DNA of 64,000 nt from Streptosporangium sandarakinum. Lineage in GTDB: Bacteria; Actinomycetota; Actinomycetes; Streptosporangiales; Streptosporangiaceae. The translations under genes and the position numbers were made by a program. Positions within the stretch are counted from its first letter, which is position 1. Every line of letters starts with the position of its first letter. Of the stretch, positions 47,079 to 55,435 are shown one piece after another. The notes under the pieces were generated by a model that ran no database searches, was not told the origin of the DNA, and worked only from the letters and a program-made list of their open reading frames with translations. The stretch covers positions 372,001 through 436,000 of the forward strand of contig NZ_JACCCO010000002.1 in NCBI RefSeq assembly GCF_013409935.1, given 5' to 3'.

Positions 47079-47987
47079 ATGTCATCCGACCAGACCTTCG
47101 CCGTGACGGAGATCCGCGTGTCCGGCCCGGACGCCGGGCCGTACGGCATCACCGCCGGACCCGACGGCGCGCTGTGGTTCACCCTGGTCCATCAGGGCCG
47201 GATCGGCCGGATCACTCCCGGCGGGGAGCTCACCTCCCATCCGCTCGACCCGGCGTCGGGCGGGCCGACGACCATCACCGCCGGGCCCGACGGCGCGCTG
47301 TGGTTCACCGAGTACCGCGGCCACCGGATCGGGCGCCTCACCACCGGCGGGGAGGCCACCGCGTTCCCGCTGCCCACCCCGGAGGCGGGGCCGTTCGGGA
47401 TCGCGGCGGGGCCCGACGGCGCGCTGTGGTTCACCGAGACCGGCGCCGACCGGATCGGCCGCGTCACGGTGGACGGGGAGATCACCGAGTTCCCGCTGCC
47501 GGAACGCGGGACCTTCCCGTCGGCCATCGCCGCCGGACCCGACGACGCCCTGTGGTTCACGATGAACCAGGCGAACGCGATCGGCAGGATCGGCGTGGAC
47601 GGCGACGTCACCGTCCACCGGCTGCCGTCCGAGGGCGCGGCCCCGGTGGGCATCACCGCCGGGGCGGACGGCGCGATGTGGTTCGTGGAGATCGGAGCGG
47701 GTCAGATCGGGCGGATCACCCCGGACGGGCGAATCGAGGAGTTCCCGCTCCCCGACCGCGCCGCCCGCCCGCACGCCATCGTCGCCGGCCCGGACGGGAA
47801 CTGCTGGTTCACCGAGTGGGGCGCCAACCGCGTCGGCCGGATCACCCCCGGCGGGCGGATCGACGGGTACGACCTGCCGACCCCGTCGTCGGAGCCGCAC
47901 GGCATCGCGGCCGGGCCGGACGGCGCGCTGTGGGTGGCGCTGGAGATCGGCGCGCTGGCCCGCCTCGCTCCGGAGTCCGCGGGCTGA
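47079..47987 (+). CDS. vgb: Virginiamycin B lyase-like protein (streptogramin B lyase)
   Basis: A cytoplasmic seven-bladed beta-propeller of 302 residues, the standard Vgb length. Each blade carries a repeat of the form GIAAGPDGALWFTE followed by RIGRIT and a Gly/Glu-rich turn. Vgb linearises streptogramin B antibiotics by an elimination at the ester bond. The last blade keeps HGIAAGPDG, matching the region of the catalytic histidine. It lies 163 bases after the ABC-F gene on the same strand, so the two may be induced together. Confidence 0.9.
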   Translation: MSSDQTFAVTEIRVSGPDAGPYGITAGPDGALWFTLVHQGRIGRITPGGELTSHPLDPASGGPTTITAGPDGALWFTEYRGHRIGRLTTGGEATAFPLPTPEAGPFGIAAGPDGALWFTETGADRIGRVTVDGEITEFPLPERGTFPSAIAAGPDDALWFTMNQANAIGRIGVDGDVTVHRLPSEGAAPVGITAGADGAMWFVEIGAGQIGRITPDGRIEEFPLPDRAARPHAIVAGPDGNCWFTEWGANRVGRITPGGRIDGYDLPTPSSEPHGIAAGPDGALWVALEIGALARLAPESAG

Positions 47988-48046
47988 CCGTCCGGCGTAC
48001 GGGCGGAACCGGGAATTCAGCCCCGAAGCGCGGGTATGGACCCCGA

Positions 48047-48283
48047 ATGAGCATCAACGACGAACTTCACGAGGTTGAAGAGGAAATCGCGCGACTGCGT
48101 TCCGAGGCGGCCGACCTGCGCGAGCAGGTGAACGATCTCGGCCCGACCGACGCGGTCGAGCGGTCGGCGCTGATCACCATGGCCGAGCAGCAGGAGTCCC
48201 TGGCCGACGACCTGGAGCTCAGACGCGAGGGGCTGAACCGGAAGCTCGGCGAGGCGGGCCAGACGGGGTCGCGGGAGTCCTGA
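48047..48283 (+). CDS. Small coiled-coil protein
   Basis: A highly charged protein of 78 residues (MSINDELHEVEEEIARLRS). Heptad-like Leu/Ile/Val spacing runs through residues 4-70, predicting a two-helix coiled coil. The start ATG 48047 has only a weak ribosome site. Function unknown; it may oligomerise or bind a partner. Confidence 0.7.
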   Translation: MSINDELHEVEEEIARLRSEAADLREQVNDLGPTDAVERSALITMAEQQESLADDLELRREGLNRKLGEAGQTGSRES

Positions 48284-48400
48284 TCCGCGGGGACCGGTGG
48301 GCCGCCTTCTCCGGGGACATGACGTGACACAACGCAGGCGGTCGGTTACACGCCACCTCGAAGGGTACCCATAACAACGAACCATCATCGGGGGGACGAA

Positions 48401-48703
48401 ATGATCAAAGCTCTGCACAAGATGGGCGTGAAATCCAGCATGATGTACGGGGCCGGGCTCGCGTCCATCGGCCTGTCATTCGCGACGTGGTACGTGTCGC
48501 TCTCACAGGAGAAGGCCGGGCTGGACCGGGCCGACCGCTGGGGCATCTTCATCGGCGAATGGGCGCCCACCTTCTTCGCGATGGGCGTCGCGCTGCGGAT
48601 CGAGGAGACCCACGAGGGCATGGAGCAGGGCCGGGGGCACGGCATGGAGATGACCGAGGGGACCTACGCCGAGGGCATGATGCCCTCGCGCGCCGGGGTC
48701 TAG
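48401..48703 (+). CDS. Small membrane protein
   Basis: A protein of 100 residues starting at ATG 48401 with GGGGGGACGAA upstream. Two hydrophobic segments are visible, at about residues 14-33 (MYGAGLASIGLSFATWYVS) and 48-66 (FIGEWAPTFFAMGVALRI), followed by a Met/Gly/Glu-rich hydrophilic tail. Such proteins are common in actinobacteria, with no known function. Confidence 0.75.
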   Translation: MIKALHKMGVKSSMMYGAGLASIGLSFATWYVSLSQEKAGLDRADRWGIFIGEWAPTFFAMGVALRIEETHEGMEQGRGHGMEMTEGTYAEGMMPSRAGV

Positions 48704-48761
48704 CCCTTCGCGGTCTCCGCGGCGGGGACCGCGCGAAGGTTCGGCTCACGGCGACGACCGC

Positions 48762-48793
48762 GAGCGGGCCGCGTCCACGGGTGCGGCCCGCTC
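48762..48793. terminator. Hairpin between converging genes
   Basis: GAGCGGGCCGC and GCGGCCCGCTC form a perfect 11-bp stem with a 10-base loop, in the gap between the small membrane protein gene and the converging kinase-like gene. It is probably a bidirectional terminator. Confidence 0.6.
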
Positions 48794-48797
48794 ACGG

Positions 48798-49427
48798 TCA
48801 TGACCGTTCGACCACCGCCGGATGCCGGGGGTCGTCGGCGCGGACGACGACGTCGGCGCTCTTCACCGGTCCGGCCTCGTCCTCGTATCGCGCGTAGGCG
48901 GGCAACGTCCACCGCAGTCCGGGGTCGGTCCGCCGGGCCAGCGCGCCCGGCGACAGCCACAGGTGCACGGTCAGGTCGAACGGCAGGCCCCGGCCCAGCA
49001 GCAGGCCGCCGTCCAGCAGCAGCACCCCGCCCGGCGGCACGGTGACGTACGGCGCGCGTGTGGCCCGGTCGGTGACGCTGTCCCACAGCGTGGGGACGAT
49101 CCGCCCCGAGGAGCCGGGGCCGAGCGGGCCGAGGACCTCGCGCACCAGGCCCTTGAGGTCGAGCCAGTCGTCGTAGTAGGCGTCCGGGTCGGTACGGCCG
49201 TGCTCCAGGCGCAGCGACGCCGGGCGCAGGAAGTCTCGCGCCGACACCCTCATCACCTCCCTGCCGCGCAGGCGGAGCGGGCCGGCCAGCGCGTCGGCGA
49301 GATCCTCCGGCCGCGCGGCGGGGGCTCCGTCGAACGCCACCCGGACCCAGGCGTCACGGGGAGCCGCGGCGATCCGGTCGGCGAGTTCCTCCACCAGCAG
49401 CGACGGGGTGATGGGCCGTATCCTCAC
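48798..49427 (-). CDS. Uridine kinase-like protein lacking a Walker A motif
   Basis: A protein of 209 residues starting at GTG 49427 (VRIRPITPSLLVEEL) behind GAGAGGA. The longer upstream frame is Gly/Pro-rich and unsupported. The layout follows uridine kinases (VRVAFDGAPAARPEDLADAL, then VMRVSARDFLRPAS, YYDDWLDL, VLLLDGGLLL). The expected P-loop GxxxxGKT is replaced by GAPAARPED, with no Lys or Thr. Phosphate transfer in the usual way is therefore unlikely. Its true role is unknown. Confidence 0.75.
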   Translation of the reverse strand: MRIRPITPSLLVEELADRIAAAPRDAWVRVAFDGAPAARPEDLADALAGPLRLRGREVMRVSARDFLRPASLRLEHGRTDPDAYYDDWLDLKGLVREVLGPLGPGSSGRIVPTLWDSVTDRATRAPYVTVPPGGVLLLDGGLLLGRGLPFDLTVHLWLSPGALARRTDPGLRWTLPAYARYEDEAGPVKSADVVVRADDPRHPAVVERS

Positions 49428-49874
49428 CGGGATATCCTCTCCCACACGCCTGTCCGGAAACTCCCGCGCACCCTCCTGGAAACCCCCGCGCGACCGCCCG
49501 GAATCCCCCTCGCCCGCCCGGGGGTCCCCCGCGCCCGGAGACACGCGGCCACCCGGCGACGCACCGCCGACCGGGGACGTACCGTCGGCGGGGTGAAACC
49601 GCCGTCCACCGTCCGAGGCCCGGCCAATCGCCATGATCCAGTCAAAGTCGGACGTGATCCCGCTCAAAAATCAGCACATTCGGGTTGTCGAACCGTCACT
49701 CGCGGTAACGATCCTGATGGATCGTACCGGCTCGGCCGTGACTGGACGCCGGTCTCCCTGGCGGCGCCGCCCTCTGGCGGAGGCGGCGACGGGAGACCGA
49801 CGTGACCTTGGCGTCTCACCGTCACCGCGCTCGCGGCCGGCTACTCATGGAGACCGCGAGTCAGGAGAACTTCA
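49428..49874. other. Divergent intergenic region before the CBM48 protein
   Basis: There is no supported gene in these 447 bases. The hairpin CGATCC-TGAT-GGATCG lies at 49709-49724. A TTGTCG hexamer at about 49685 with TAACGA at about 49706 could be a promoter for the CBM48 gene. The part near 49430-49610 is C-rich low complexity. Confidence 0.4.
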
Positions 49875-50192
49875 ATGATCAAGCGTGGCAAACCGACCAA
49901 GAACGGACAGGTCAAGCTCACCTTCAGCGTGCCGGCCGACCACGCCGCCGGCGGGATCTCGCTGGTCGGCGACTTCAACGGCTGGGATCCCTACGCCCAC
50001 CCGATGCAGCGCAGGAACGGCACCTACCAGGTGAGCCTCACCGTCTCATCGGAGAGGCCCATCCGCTTCCGCTACCTCGCCGACGGCGGCGTGTGGTTCG
50101 ACGACGCCGACGCCGACCACTGTGACGAGCACGGCTGTCAGCTGAACCCGACGGGCCACGAGGACTCCTCCACGGCCCCCTCCCCGGCCTGA
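49875..50192 (+). CDS. Stand-alone CBM48/isoamylase-N-type glycogen-binding protein
   Basis: A protein of 105 residues starting at ATG 49875 after AGGAGAA. The motif SLVGDFNGWDPYAHPMQRR, followed by RFRYLADGGVWFDD, is the core of the CBM48 early-set domain found at the N-terminus of branching and debranching enzymes. No catalytic domain follows, and there is no signal peptide. It may bind glycogen or regulate enzymes of that pathway, such as treZ/malQ elsewhere in the window, but this is inference. Confidence 0.85.
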   Translation: MIKRGKPTKNGQVKLTFSVPADHAAGGISLVGDFNGWDPYAHPMQRRNGTYQVSLTVSSERPIRFRYLADGGVWFDDADADHCDEHGCQLNPTGHEDSSTAPSPA

Positions 50193-50250
50193 CACGCCGC
50201 GTCCCGGCCGTGCCGGCCCCACCCGGTGGCCGCCGTCCATCGGGACGGCC

Positions 50251-50709
50251 CTACGCCTCCCGCTCTGGACCGCGGCGGAGACGGTCCAGCAGGACGGCGA
50301 GCACCGTGCCGTACACCACGTGGCCGGCGGCCATCACCGCCGGCCGACCGGGCCGGTCGCCGGAGATCGGCGGCAGGATGCCGAAGCCCGGCACCCAGCC
50401 CTGATAGCTGACGAGCCAGATGGCCAGGCCGTAGCCGGCGCCCAGGGTGACCGGCGCGCGGCGTCCCCCGCGGAGCAGCGCGAGCAGGGAGCCGCAGGCC
50501 GCGCCGAACCCGAAGTGCGCGATCGTGCCGAGCGCCTTCTCCCCCGGCTTGGGACGGTGCCGATGGCCCGGCAGGACGGCGCGGGCGATCCGCTTGGGAG
50601 GCTGGTCGGGCATCAGTCCCGCCCGCTGCCCGGCGAGCATCACCACGCTCATCACCGCCGTCGCGCCCGCCCCGGCGACCGCGCCGCGCACGAGATTCCT
50701 CACCGTCAC
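50251..50709 (-). CDS. Small polytopic membrane protein downstream of ackA
   Basis: A protein of 152 residues starting at GTG 50709, overlapping the ackA stop by 4 bases. Hydrophobic segments lie near residues 8-27, 63-80, 88-105 and 125-142. It resembles DUF1440/DUF6789-type membrane proteins of unknown function. Translational coupling to acetate kinase is notable but gives no clear role. Confidence 0.7.
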   Translation of the reverse strand: MTVRNLVRGAVAGAGATAVMSVVMLAGQRAGLMPDQPPKRIARAVLPGHRHRPKPGEKALGTIAHFGFGAACGSLLALLRGGRRAPVTLGAGYGLAIWLVSYQGWVPGFGILPPISGDRPGRPAVMAAGHVVYGTVLAVLLDRLRRGPEREA

Positions 50710-51860
50710 CTGGTCTCTCCCGTCTTCCTGTCCCCACCGGGTGTCTTCTTCCCGTCTCCGCCGAGCGCGGCGAGGGTGTCGCGGGCGAGCTGGAGCTCCT
50801 CCCGCGGCTGGACCACCAGGACAGGTACGGCCGCGCCCGGCGCGCTCACCACCCCGTCCTCCTCCACCGCGGCACGGACCGGCGGCTCGACGCCGAGCAG
50901 GCCGAGCCGGGCGCAGACGGCCTCGCGGACCTCCGGCTGGTCCCAGCCGATCTCCCCGGTGAACACCAGCGCGTCCAGCCGGTCCAAGCTCGTCGCGGCG
51001 GCCCCGATCTCCCTGGCCACCCGGTGGGCGAACACCGCGAGGGCCAGCGCGGCGGCGGGGTCCGCGGCCTTCACCAGCTCCCGTGTGTCACCGGATACGC
51101 CCCCCGACAGCCCGATCAGCCCGGAGCGGTGCTCCAGGCCGTCGCGCAGTTCCGCAAGGGTCAGCCGGGAGTCCGACAGCAGCCACAGCAGCATGCCGGG
51201 GTCGACGCTGCCCGACCGCTTGCTCATCGGGACGCCCTCCAGCGGTGTGAAGCCCATCGAGGTGTCCAGGCTGCGGCCCTCGCGGACCGCGCACACCGAG
51301 GAGCCGCCGCCGAGGTGGGTGAGGACGAGCCGGAGCGCCCCGGCGGGCCTGTCCAGCAGCTCCGCCGCCCGGTCCAGCGCCCAGGAGTAGGACAGGCCGT
51401 GGAAGCCGTAGCGGTGCAGGCCGTACTTCTCGCGCCACTCCGCGGGCAGCGGGTAGGCCGCGGCGCTCTCGGGCAGACCGGCGTGGAAGGCGGTGTCGGG
51501 GCAGAGCACGTGCGGGACGCCGGGCAGCAGCCGGCGGCACGCCTCGACGAGCGCCAGCGCGGGCGGCACGTGCAGCGGGGCGAGGTCGGCGTACCCGCGC
51601 ACCGCGGCCACCACGCCGTCGTCGGCCACCGTCGGGCGCCGTACGGCCTCGCCGCCGTGCACCAGGCGGTGCCCGACGGCCGTGATCTCGTGGTCTCCGG
51701 CGGCGTCGAGGAAGTCCGCCACGGTCTGCTCGACCTCCGCCGGGTCCGGGCTCCGCTCGCTGTGCTCGACGCGCAGTACCTCGCCGTCGCGGACGAGGTG
51801 GAGCTGGAGGCTCGACGAGCCCGCGTTGACGGTGAGCACCGCCCGGTCTGTGGTGGCCAT
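50706..51860 (-). CDS. ackA: Acetate kinase
   Basis: A cytoplasmic enzyme of 384 residues that interconverts acetate plus ATP with acetyl phosphate. The start ATG 51860 (MATTDRAVLTVNAGSSSLQ) follows GGAGA, and the Asn-containing NAGSSS motif is the family's first signature. HRYGFHGLSY, GGGSSVCAV and MGFTPLEGVPMSKRSGSVDPG are the next conserved blocks, with GEIG near the end. pta is not adjacent. The in-frame extension upstream is repeat DNA and not part of the gene. Confidence 0.93.
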   Translation of the reverse strand: MATTDRAVLTVNAGSSSLQLHLVRDGEVLRVEHSERSPDPAEVEQTVADFLDAAGDHEITAVGHRLVHGGEAVRRPTVADDGVVAAVRGYADLAPLHVPPALALVEACRRLLPGVPHVLCPDTAFHAGLPESAAAYPLPAEWREKYGLHRYGFHGLSYSWALDRAAELLDRPAGALRLVLTHLGGGSSVCAVREGRSLDTSMGFTPLEGVPMSKRSGSVDPGMLLWLLSDSRLTLAELRDGLEHRSGLIGLSGGVSGDTRELVKAADPAAALALAVFAHRVAREIGAAATSLDRLDALVFTGEIGWDQPEVREAVCARLGLLGVEPPVRAAVEEDGVVSAPGAAVPVLVVQPREELQLARDTLAALGGDGKKTPGGDRKTGETR

Positions 51861-52332
51861 GGTCTCCGGGTGCCCGGCCCGGACCGGGGCAAACGCCCGC
51901 CCGGACCGGGGCGGACACCCGCGCGGACCGGGGCGGACGCCGGCCGGGCGGGGGCGGGCGCCGGGATGGACGCCGGGGCTGACCGGGGTGGACGACCGGG
52001 GCTCACCGGGGCGGACGACCGGGTGACGATCCTCCTCCCGGGGTGCGGCGGGTCGGGCCCCGGCAGCATTGAACTGTGCCCGGCCCGGGCGTACGGTGGT
52101 CGCAGCGGTTATCCGTCTCTGCACGCTCCGTAGGGAGCCGTCAGGCGGGGTGAGAAGAACGCCGGGTCCGCCCGGCGGGAAGGCCCTCGCTGATATGGTT
52201 CCCGTGATCGAAACGGGCAGGGTTGTCCGTCGCCCACCTCGACCGGGGAAAGCGAGCAACCGCTCTCCCCAGAGGGCGGAGAGGTCGCGAGGGCGCTGTT
52301 TCCAACAGCTGTGGACAGCGGGGCACATATTG
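51861..52332. other. Divergent intergenic region between ackA and a STAS protein gene
   Basis: No gene is supported in these 472 bases. It holds the 22-bp tandem repeat at 51878-51943 and further GC-rich variants of the same word up to about 52020. The perfect inverted repeat GCTGTT-TCC-AACAGC lies at 52295-52309, 24 bases before the STAS start, and could be an operator or a translational control hairpin. Confidence 0.5.
51878..51943. repeat. 22-bp tandem repeat upstream of ackA
   Basis: Three adjacent 22-base units of the form CCCGGACCGGGGCRRACRCCCG begin at 51878, 51900 and 51922. They lie 18-83 bases upstream of the ackA start, in the presumed promoter or leader. Each unit is partly self-complementary (CCGGACCGG). 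Confidence 0.75.
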
Positions 52333-52701
52333 ATGAACCAGCTCTCCATCGCCGTGAACGACCAGCCGCGGTTCGCCGTGGTATCACTGGCCGGCGATCT
52401 CGACAAGCTGTCCGCCTCCGATCTGGAGGAGGCACTCTCCGCGCTGCTGGCGCGCGGGCGGATCCACATCATCATCGACGTGCACGAGCTGAGGTTCTGC
52501 GACTCCACAGGCGTGTGGGCGCTGCTCGGCGGCCTGCGCCGCGCCTACGAGCTCAAGGGCTGGCTGCGGCTGGCCGGGGTGCACGGCTTCCTGGGGCGCC
52601 TGCTCGACCTCACCCGGCTCAGGGACGCCTTCCCCATCGACGCGAGCGTGGACGAGTCCGTCCTGCGCGCCTTCGAGAGAAACGTCCCGCTCTCCCTGTG
52701 A
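52333..52701 (+). CDS. STAS-domain anti-sigma factor antagonist
   Basis: A protein of 122 residues (start ATG 52333, MNQLSIAVND). The STAS motif is VVSLAGDLDKLSASDLEEAL, followed by IIDVHELRFCDSTGVWALLG. The Ser of DST is the predicted phosphorylation site of SpoIIAA/BldG-type antagonists, which free a sigma factor by binding a kinase anti-sigma factor. No anti-sigma or sigma gene is adjacent, which is common in actinomycetes. Confidence 0.88.
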   Translation: MNQLSIAVNDQPRFAVVSLAGDLDKLSASDLEEALSALLARGRIHIIIDVHELRFCDSTGVWALLGGLRRAYELKGWLRLAGVHGFLGRLLDLTRLRDAFPIDASVDESVLRAFERNVPLSL

Positions 52702-53082
52702 CCCGTCTCCTCCCCTGAGGTCACGGAGGACCGTCGAGGGACCATCGGGTCCACCCACCCCCCTGCGGTGATCCGCCGGGGCGCCCTCCGTCCCGGTGCC
52801 GCCGCACGGACCTCCCACACGGCCACGCGGACCTCCTGTACGGCTCGCCGCCGTTCCCGTACGGCTCGCCCACCCGTTCCCGGTGCCGCCCCCGGCGTCC
52901 CGTCCGGATGCCCGGCGTACTACGGGTGCCCGCCGTGCTCCGGATGCTCACCGTACGAGGAATCCGAATGTCCGCCGCACAAAGAATAAAAACGGATTCG
53001 GATTTCCATTACCGGAAAATCCACGTTTAACCCTCCCTTTAAGGGAAGGGACCTGGCGCACAAGTGAACCGAGGAGGCGTGG
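52702..53082. promoter_or_regulatory. Intergenic region upstream of the sugar ABC importer
   Basis: No gene is supported. From about 52975 the sequence turns AT-rich. It contains the near-palindrome GGATTTCC/GGAAAATCC (about 53000-53022) and an inverted repeat centred on CCCTTTAAGGG at 53035-53045 (arms extending to 53031-53050). These sit 35-80 bases before the binding-protein start, where LacI- or GntR-type operators of sugar importers usually lie. Confidence 0.5.
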
Positions 53083-54456
53083 ATGCCCAAGTACCACTCG
53101 GGCCGTATCTCGGCCGTGGCCCTTCTGGTGGCGGCCCTCAGCGCCTGCGGCGGTGTCGGAGCGAAAAGCGGTGACAGCGGCGGCGGAAGCGGAGCGGCGG
53201 GCGGCGGTGGCGCGGGATCATCACTGACCACGATGGGATTCGGCCTCCCCGACGAGATCGCCGCCGTCCGGGTCGACGCGTTCAAGAAGGCGTACCCGGA
53301 CGTGAAGGTCGCGATCAACGAGGGCCAGTTCGACGAGCAGGCGTTCCTGTCGGCGGTGGCGAGCGGCAACCCGCCGGACGTCGTCTACCTGGGCCGTGAG
53401 CGGATCGGCAGCTACGCCGCGCGTGGGGCCATCCAGCCGCTGGACGACTGCGTCTCCCGCGAGAAGATCGCCACCGACGACTTCTACCCGGCGGCGCAGC
53501 AGCAGTCGAAGTACGACGGCAAGTGGTACGCCATTCCGGAGTTCTACAACTCGATCGTCCTGCTGGTGAACAACAAGGCCGCCAAGGACGCCGGGGTCGA
53601 TCCGGCGAGCATCGACACCTCCGACTGGGACGCGCTGGCCAAGCTCGCGGAGAAGATGAACCGCGTCCGGGACGGCAGGATCGAGCGGTTCGGCTTCTAT
53701 CCCAAGTTGCCGGAGTTCCTGCCGCTGTGGGCCAAGGCCAACGGCGCCGACATCCTGTCCGCCGACGGCCGCACCGCGAAGCTCGACGACCCGAAGGTCG
53801 TCGAGGCCCTCGACTACGCCGGCCGGCTGGTGGAGTCGCAGGGCGGCTGGAAGAAGCTGAAGGCGTTCACCGAGACCTTCGACTACTTCGGCGAGGAGAA
53901 CCCGTTCGCCACCGACAAGCTCGGCGCCATGCTCACCGAGCAGTTCGTGGTCAGCGCCATGGCGGGCACGACGCCGGACGCCGACATCACCGTGCTGCCG
54001 GTCAAGGACCGCCAGGGCAACCCGGTCAACAACGTGGGCGGCAACGCGTGAGTGGTCCCCAAGGGCGCCAAGCACCCCGACGTGGCCTGCCGCTGGATGA
54101 GGACCATGACCTCCGCCGACACCTGGATCGCGGCGGCCAAGGCCCGCGCCGACAAGCGCGCCAAGGAGGGCAAGGTCAACATCGGCACCTACACCGGCAA
54201 CGTCAAGGCCGACGACGTCATCTTCTCGGAGGTCGTGAAGCCCAGCGGGCACAAGGCCTACGACGACGCGGTCAAGACGATCCGCTCGGTGCAGCAGGCC
54301 GGGTTCGTGGTGCCCCCGTCGGCGGCCGCGGCCGAGTTCACCAAGGCCTGGCAGGACGCGGGCAACCGGGTCCTGCTCGGCGAGAGGAAGCCGGCCGACG
54401 CCATGAAGCAGGCGCAGCAGCAGGCGCAGCAGGCCATCGACGAGGCGACACAGTGA
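53083..54456 (+). pseudogene. Sugar ABC transporter substrate-binding lipoprotein gene with in-frame TGA
   Basis: One frame covers 458 codons from ATG 53083 (GAGGAGG ribosome site) to the stop at 54456, but codon 323 is TGA (54049-54051). Before it are a signal peptide with lipobox LSAC, a Gly/Ser linker and a family-1 solute-binding domain (WYAIPEFYNSIVLLVNNKAA). After it the same frame continues with VVPKGAKHPDVACRW, the normal C-terminal lobe. The stop falls where family members usually have an aromatic residue before PKGAKHP, so a Trp TGG to TGA change is the simplest explanation. Readthrough or sequence error are alternatives. Both permease genes downstream are intact. Confidence 0.8.
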
Positions 54457-54523
54457 TCCGCGCTGTGATCCGCGCAGTGGTCCCCGCGGTGATCCGCCGG
54501 TCGGCGGCCCCGCGGGGGCCGCG

Positions 54524-55435
54524 GTGAGGCGGATCCGCCCGGAGACGCGGTGGGCGTACGTCTTCCTGCTGCCGTGGCTGATCGGCCTGCTGGTCTTCCA
54601 GCTCGGCCCGATGGTCGCCAGCCTGGTGCTGTCGTTCACCGACTTCGACCTGATCGGCGACCCGGAGTTCGTCGGCCTCGGCAACTACGCCAGGATGGCC
54701 CAGGACCCGAAGGTCCTCCGGGCCGTCGGCAACACCGTCTACTACACGGCGCTGCACGTGCCGCTGTCCATCGCGCTCGCGCTCGCCCTGGCGCTCATGC
54801 TCAACCGGATCACCGGGCGGGCCGCGGGCGTGTTCCGCACGATCTTCTACCTGCCGTCCATGACGCCGTACGTCGCCGTGGGCGTGCTCTTCCTGTTCCT
54901 GCTGAACGGCCAGGCCGGGATGGTCAACCAGTTCCTCGGCCTGTTCGGGATCGAGGGACCGCAGTGGACGACCGACCCGGACTGGATCCTGCCGGGCATC
55001 GTGCTGATGTCGCTGTGGAACCTGGGCTCGACCACGATCATCCTGTTCGCGGCGCTGCGCAACGTGCCACGCGAGCTGACCGAGGCGGCGATGATCGACG
55101 GGGCCGGCCGGTGGCAGCGGTTCCGGTCGATCACGCTGCCGATGATCAGCTCGGCGGTCTTCTTCGTGGTGATCATCAACACGATCTCCGCGTTGCAGAT
55201 GTTCGACCAGGTGTACGCGATGTTCTTCGGCAACCAGGTCGCCCAGCAGTCGCACGGCGACGCGGCCCTGTTCTACGTGGCCTACCTGTTCCAGCAGGCC
55301 TTCCAGTTCCTGCACATGGGATACGCCTCGGCCCTGGCCTGGGTGCTGTTCCTGGTCATCCTGGTGATCACTCTCATCCAGGTGAAGGTGGGCAACCGGT
55401 TGGTCTACTACGAAGCCGAGGAGCACGCCGGATGA
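54524..55435 (+). CDS. Sugar ABC transporter permease, MalF-type
   Basis: An inner-membrane permease of 303 residues starting at GTG 54524. It has six membrane segments (first at about residues 11-32, YVFLLPWLIGLLVFQLGPMV) and the cytoplasmic EAA loop ELTEAAMIDGAGRWQRFRSITLP, the docking site for a shared MsiK-type ATPase. No ATPase gene is in this operon, as usual for actinomycete carbohydrate importers. Its stop overlaps the next permease start. Confidence 0.92.
   Translation: MRRIRPETRWAYVFLLPWLIGLLVFQLGPMVASLVLSFTDFDLIGDPEFVGLGNYARMAQDPKVLRAVGNTVYYTALHVPLSIALALALALMLNRITGRAAGVFRTIFYLPSMTPYVAVGVLFLFLLNGQAGMVNQFLGLFGIEGPQWTTDPDWILPGIVLMSLWNLGSTTIILFAALRNVPRELTEAAMIDGAGRWQRFRSITLPMISSAVFFVVIINTISALQMFDQVYAMFFGNQVAQQSHGDAALFYVAYLFQQAFQFLHMGYASALAWVLFLVILVITLIQVKVGNRLVYYEAEEHAG

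Noticed and set aside
54049-54051. TGA as a selenocysteine codon in the sugar-binding protein
   Set aside because: Solute-binding proteins of this family have no selenocysteine members, and I saw no clear SECIS-like element. A nonsense change of Trp is simpler.
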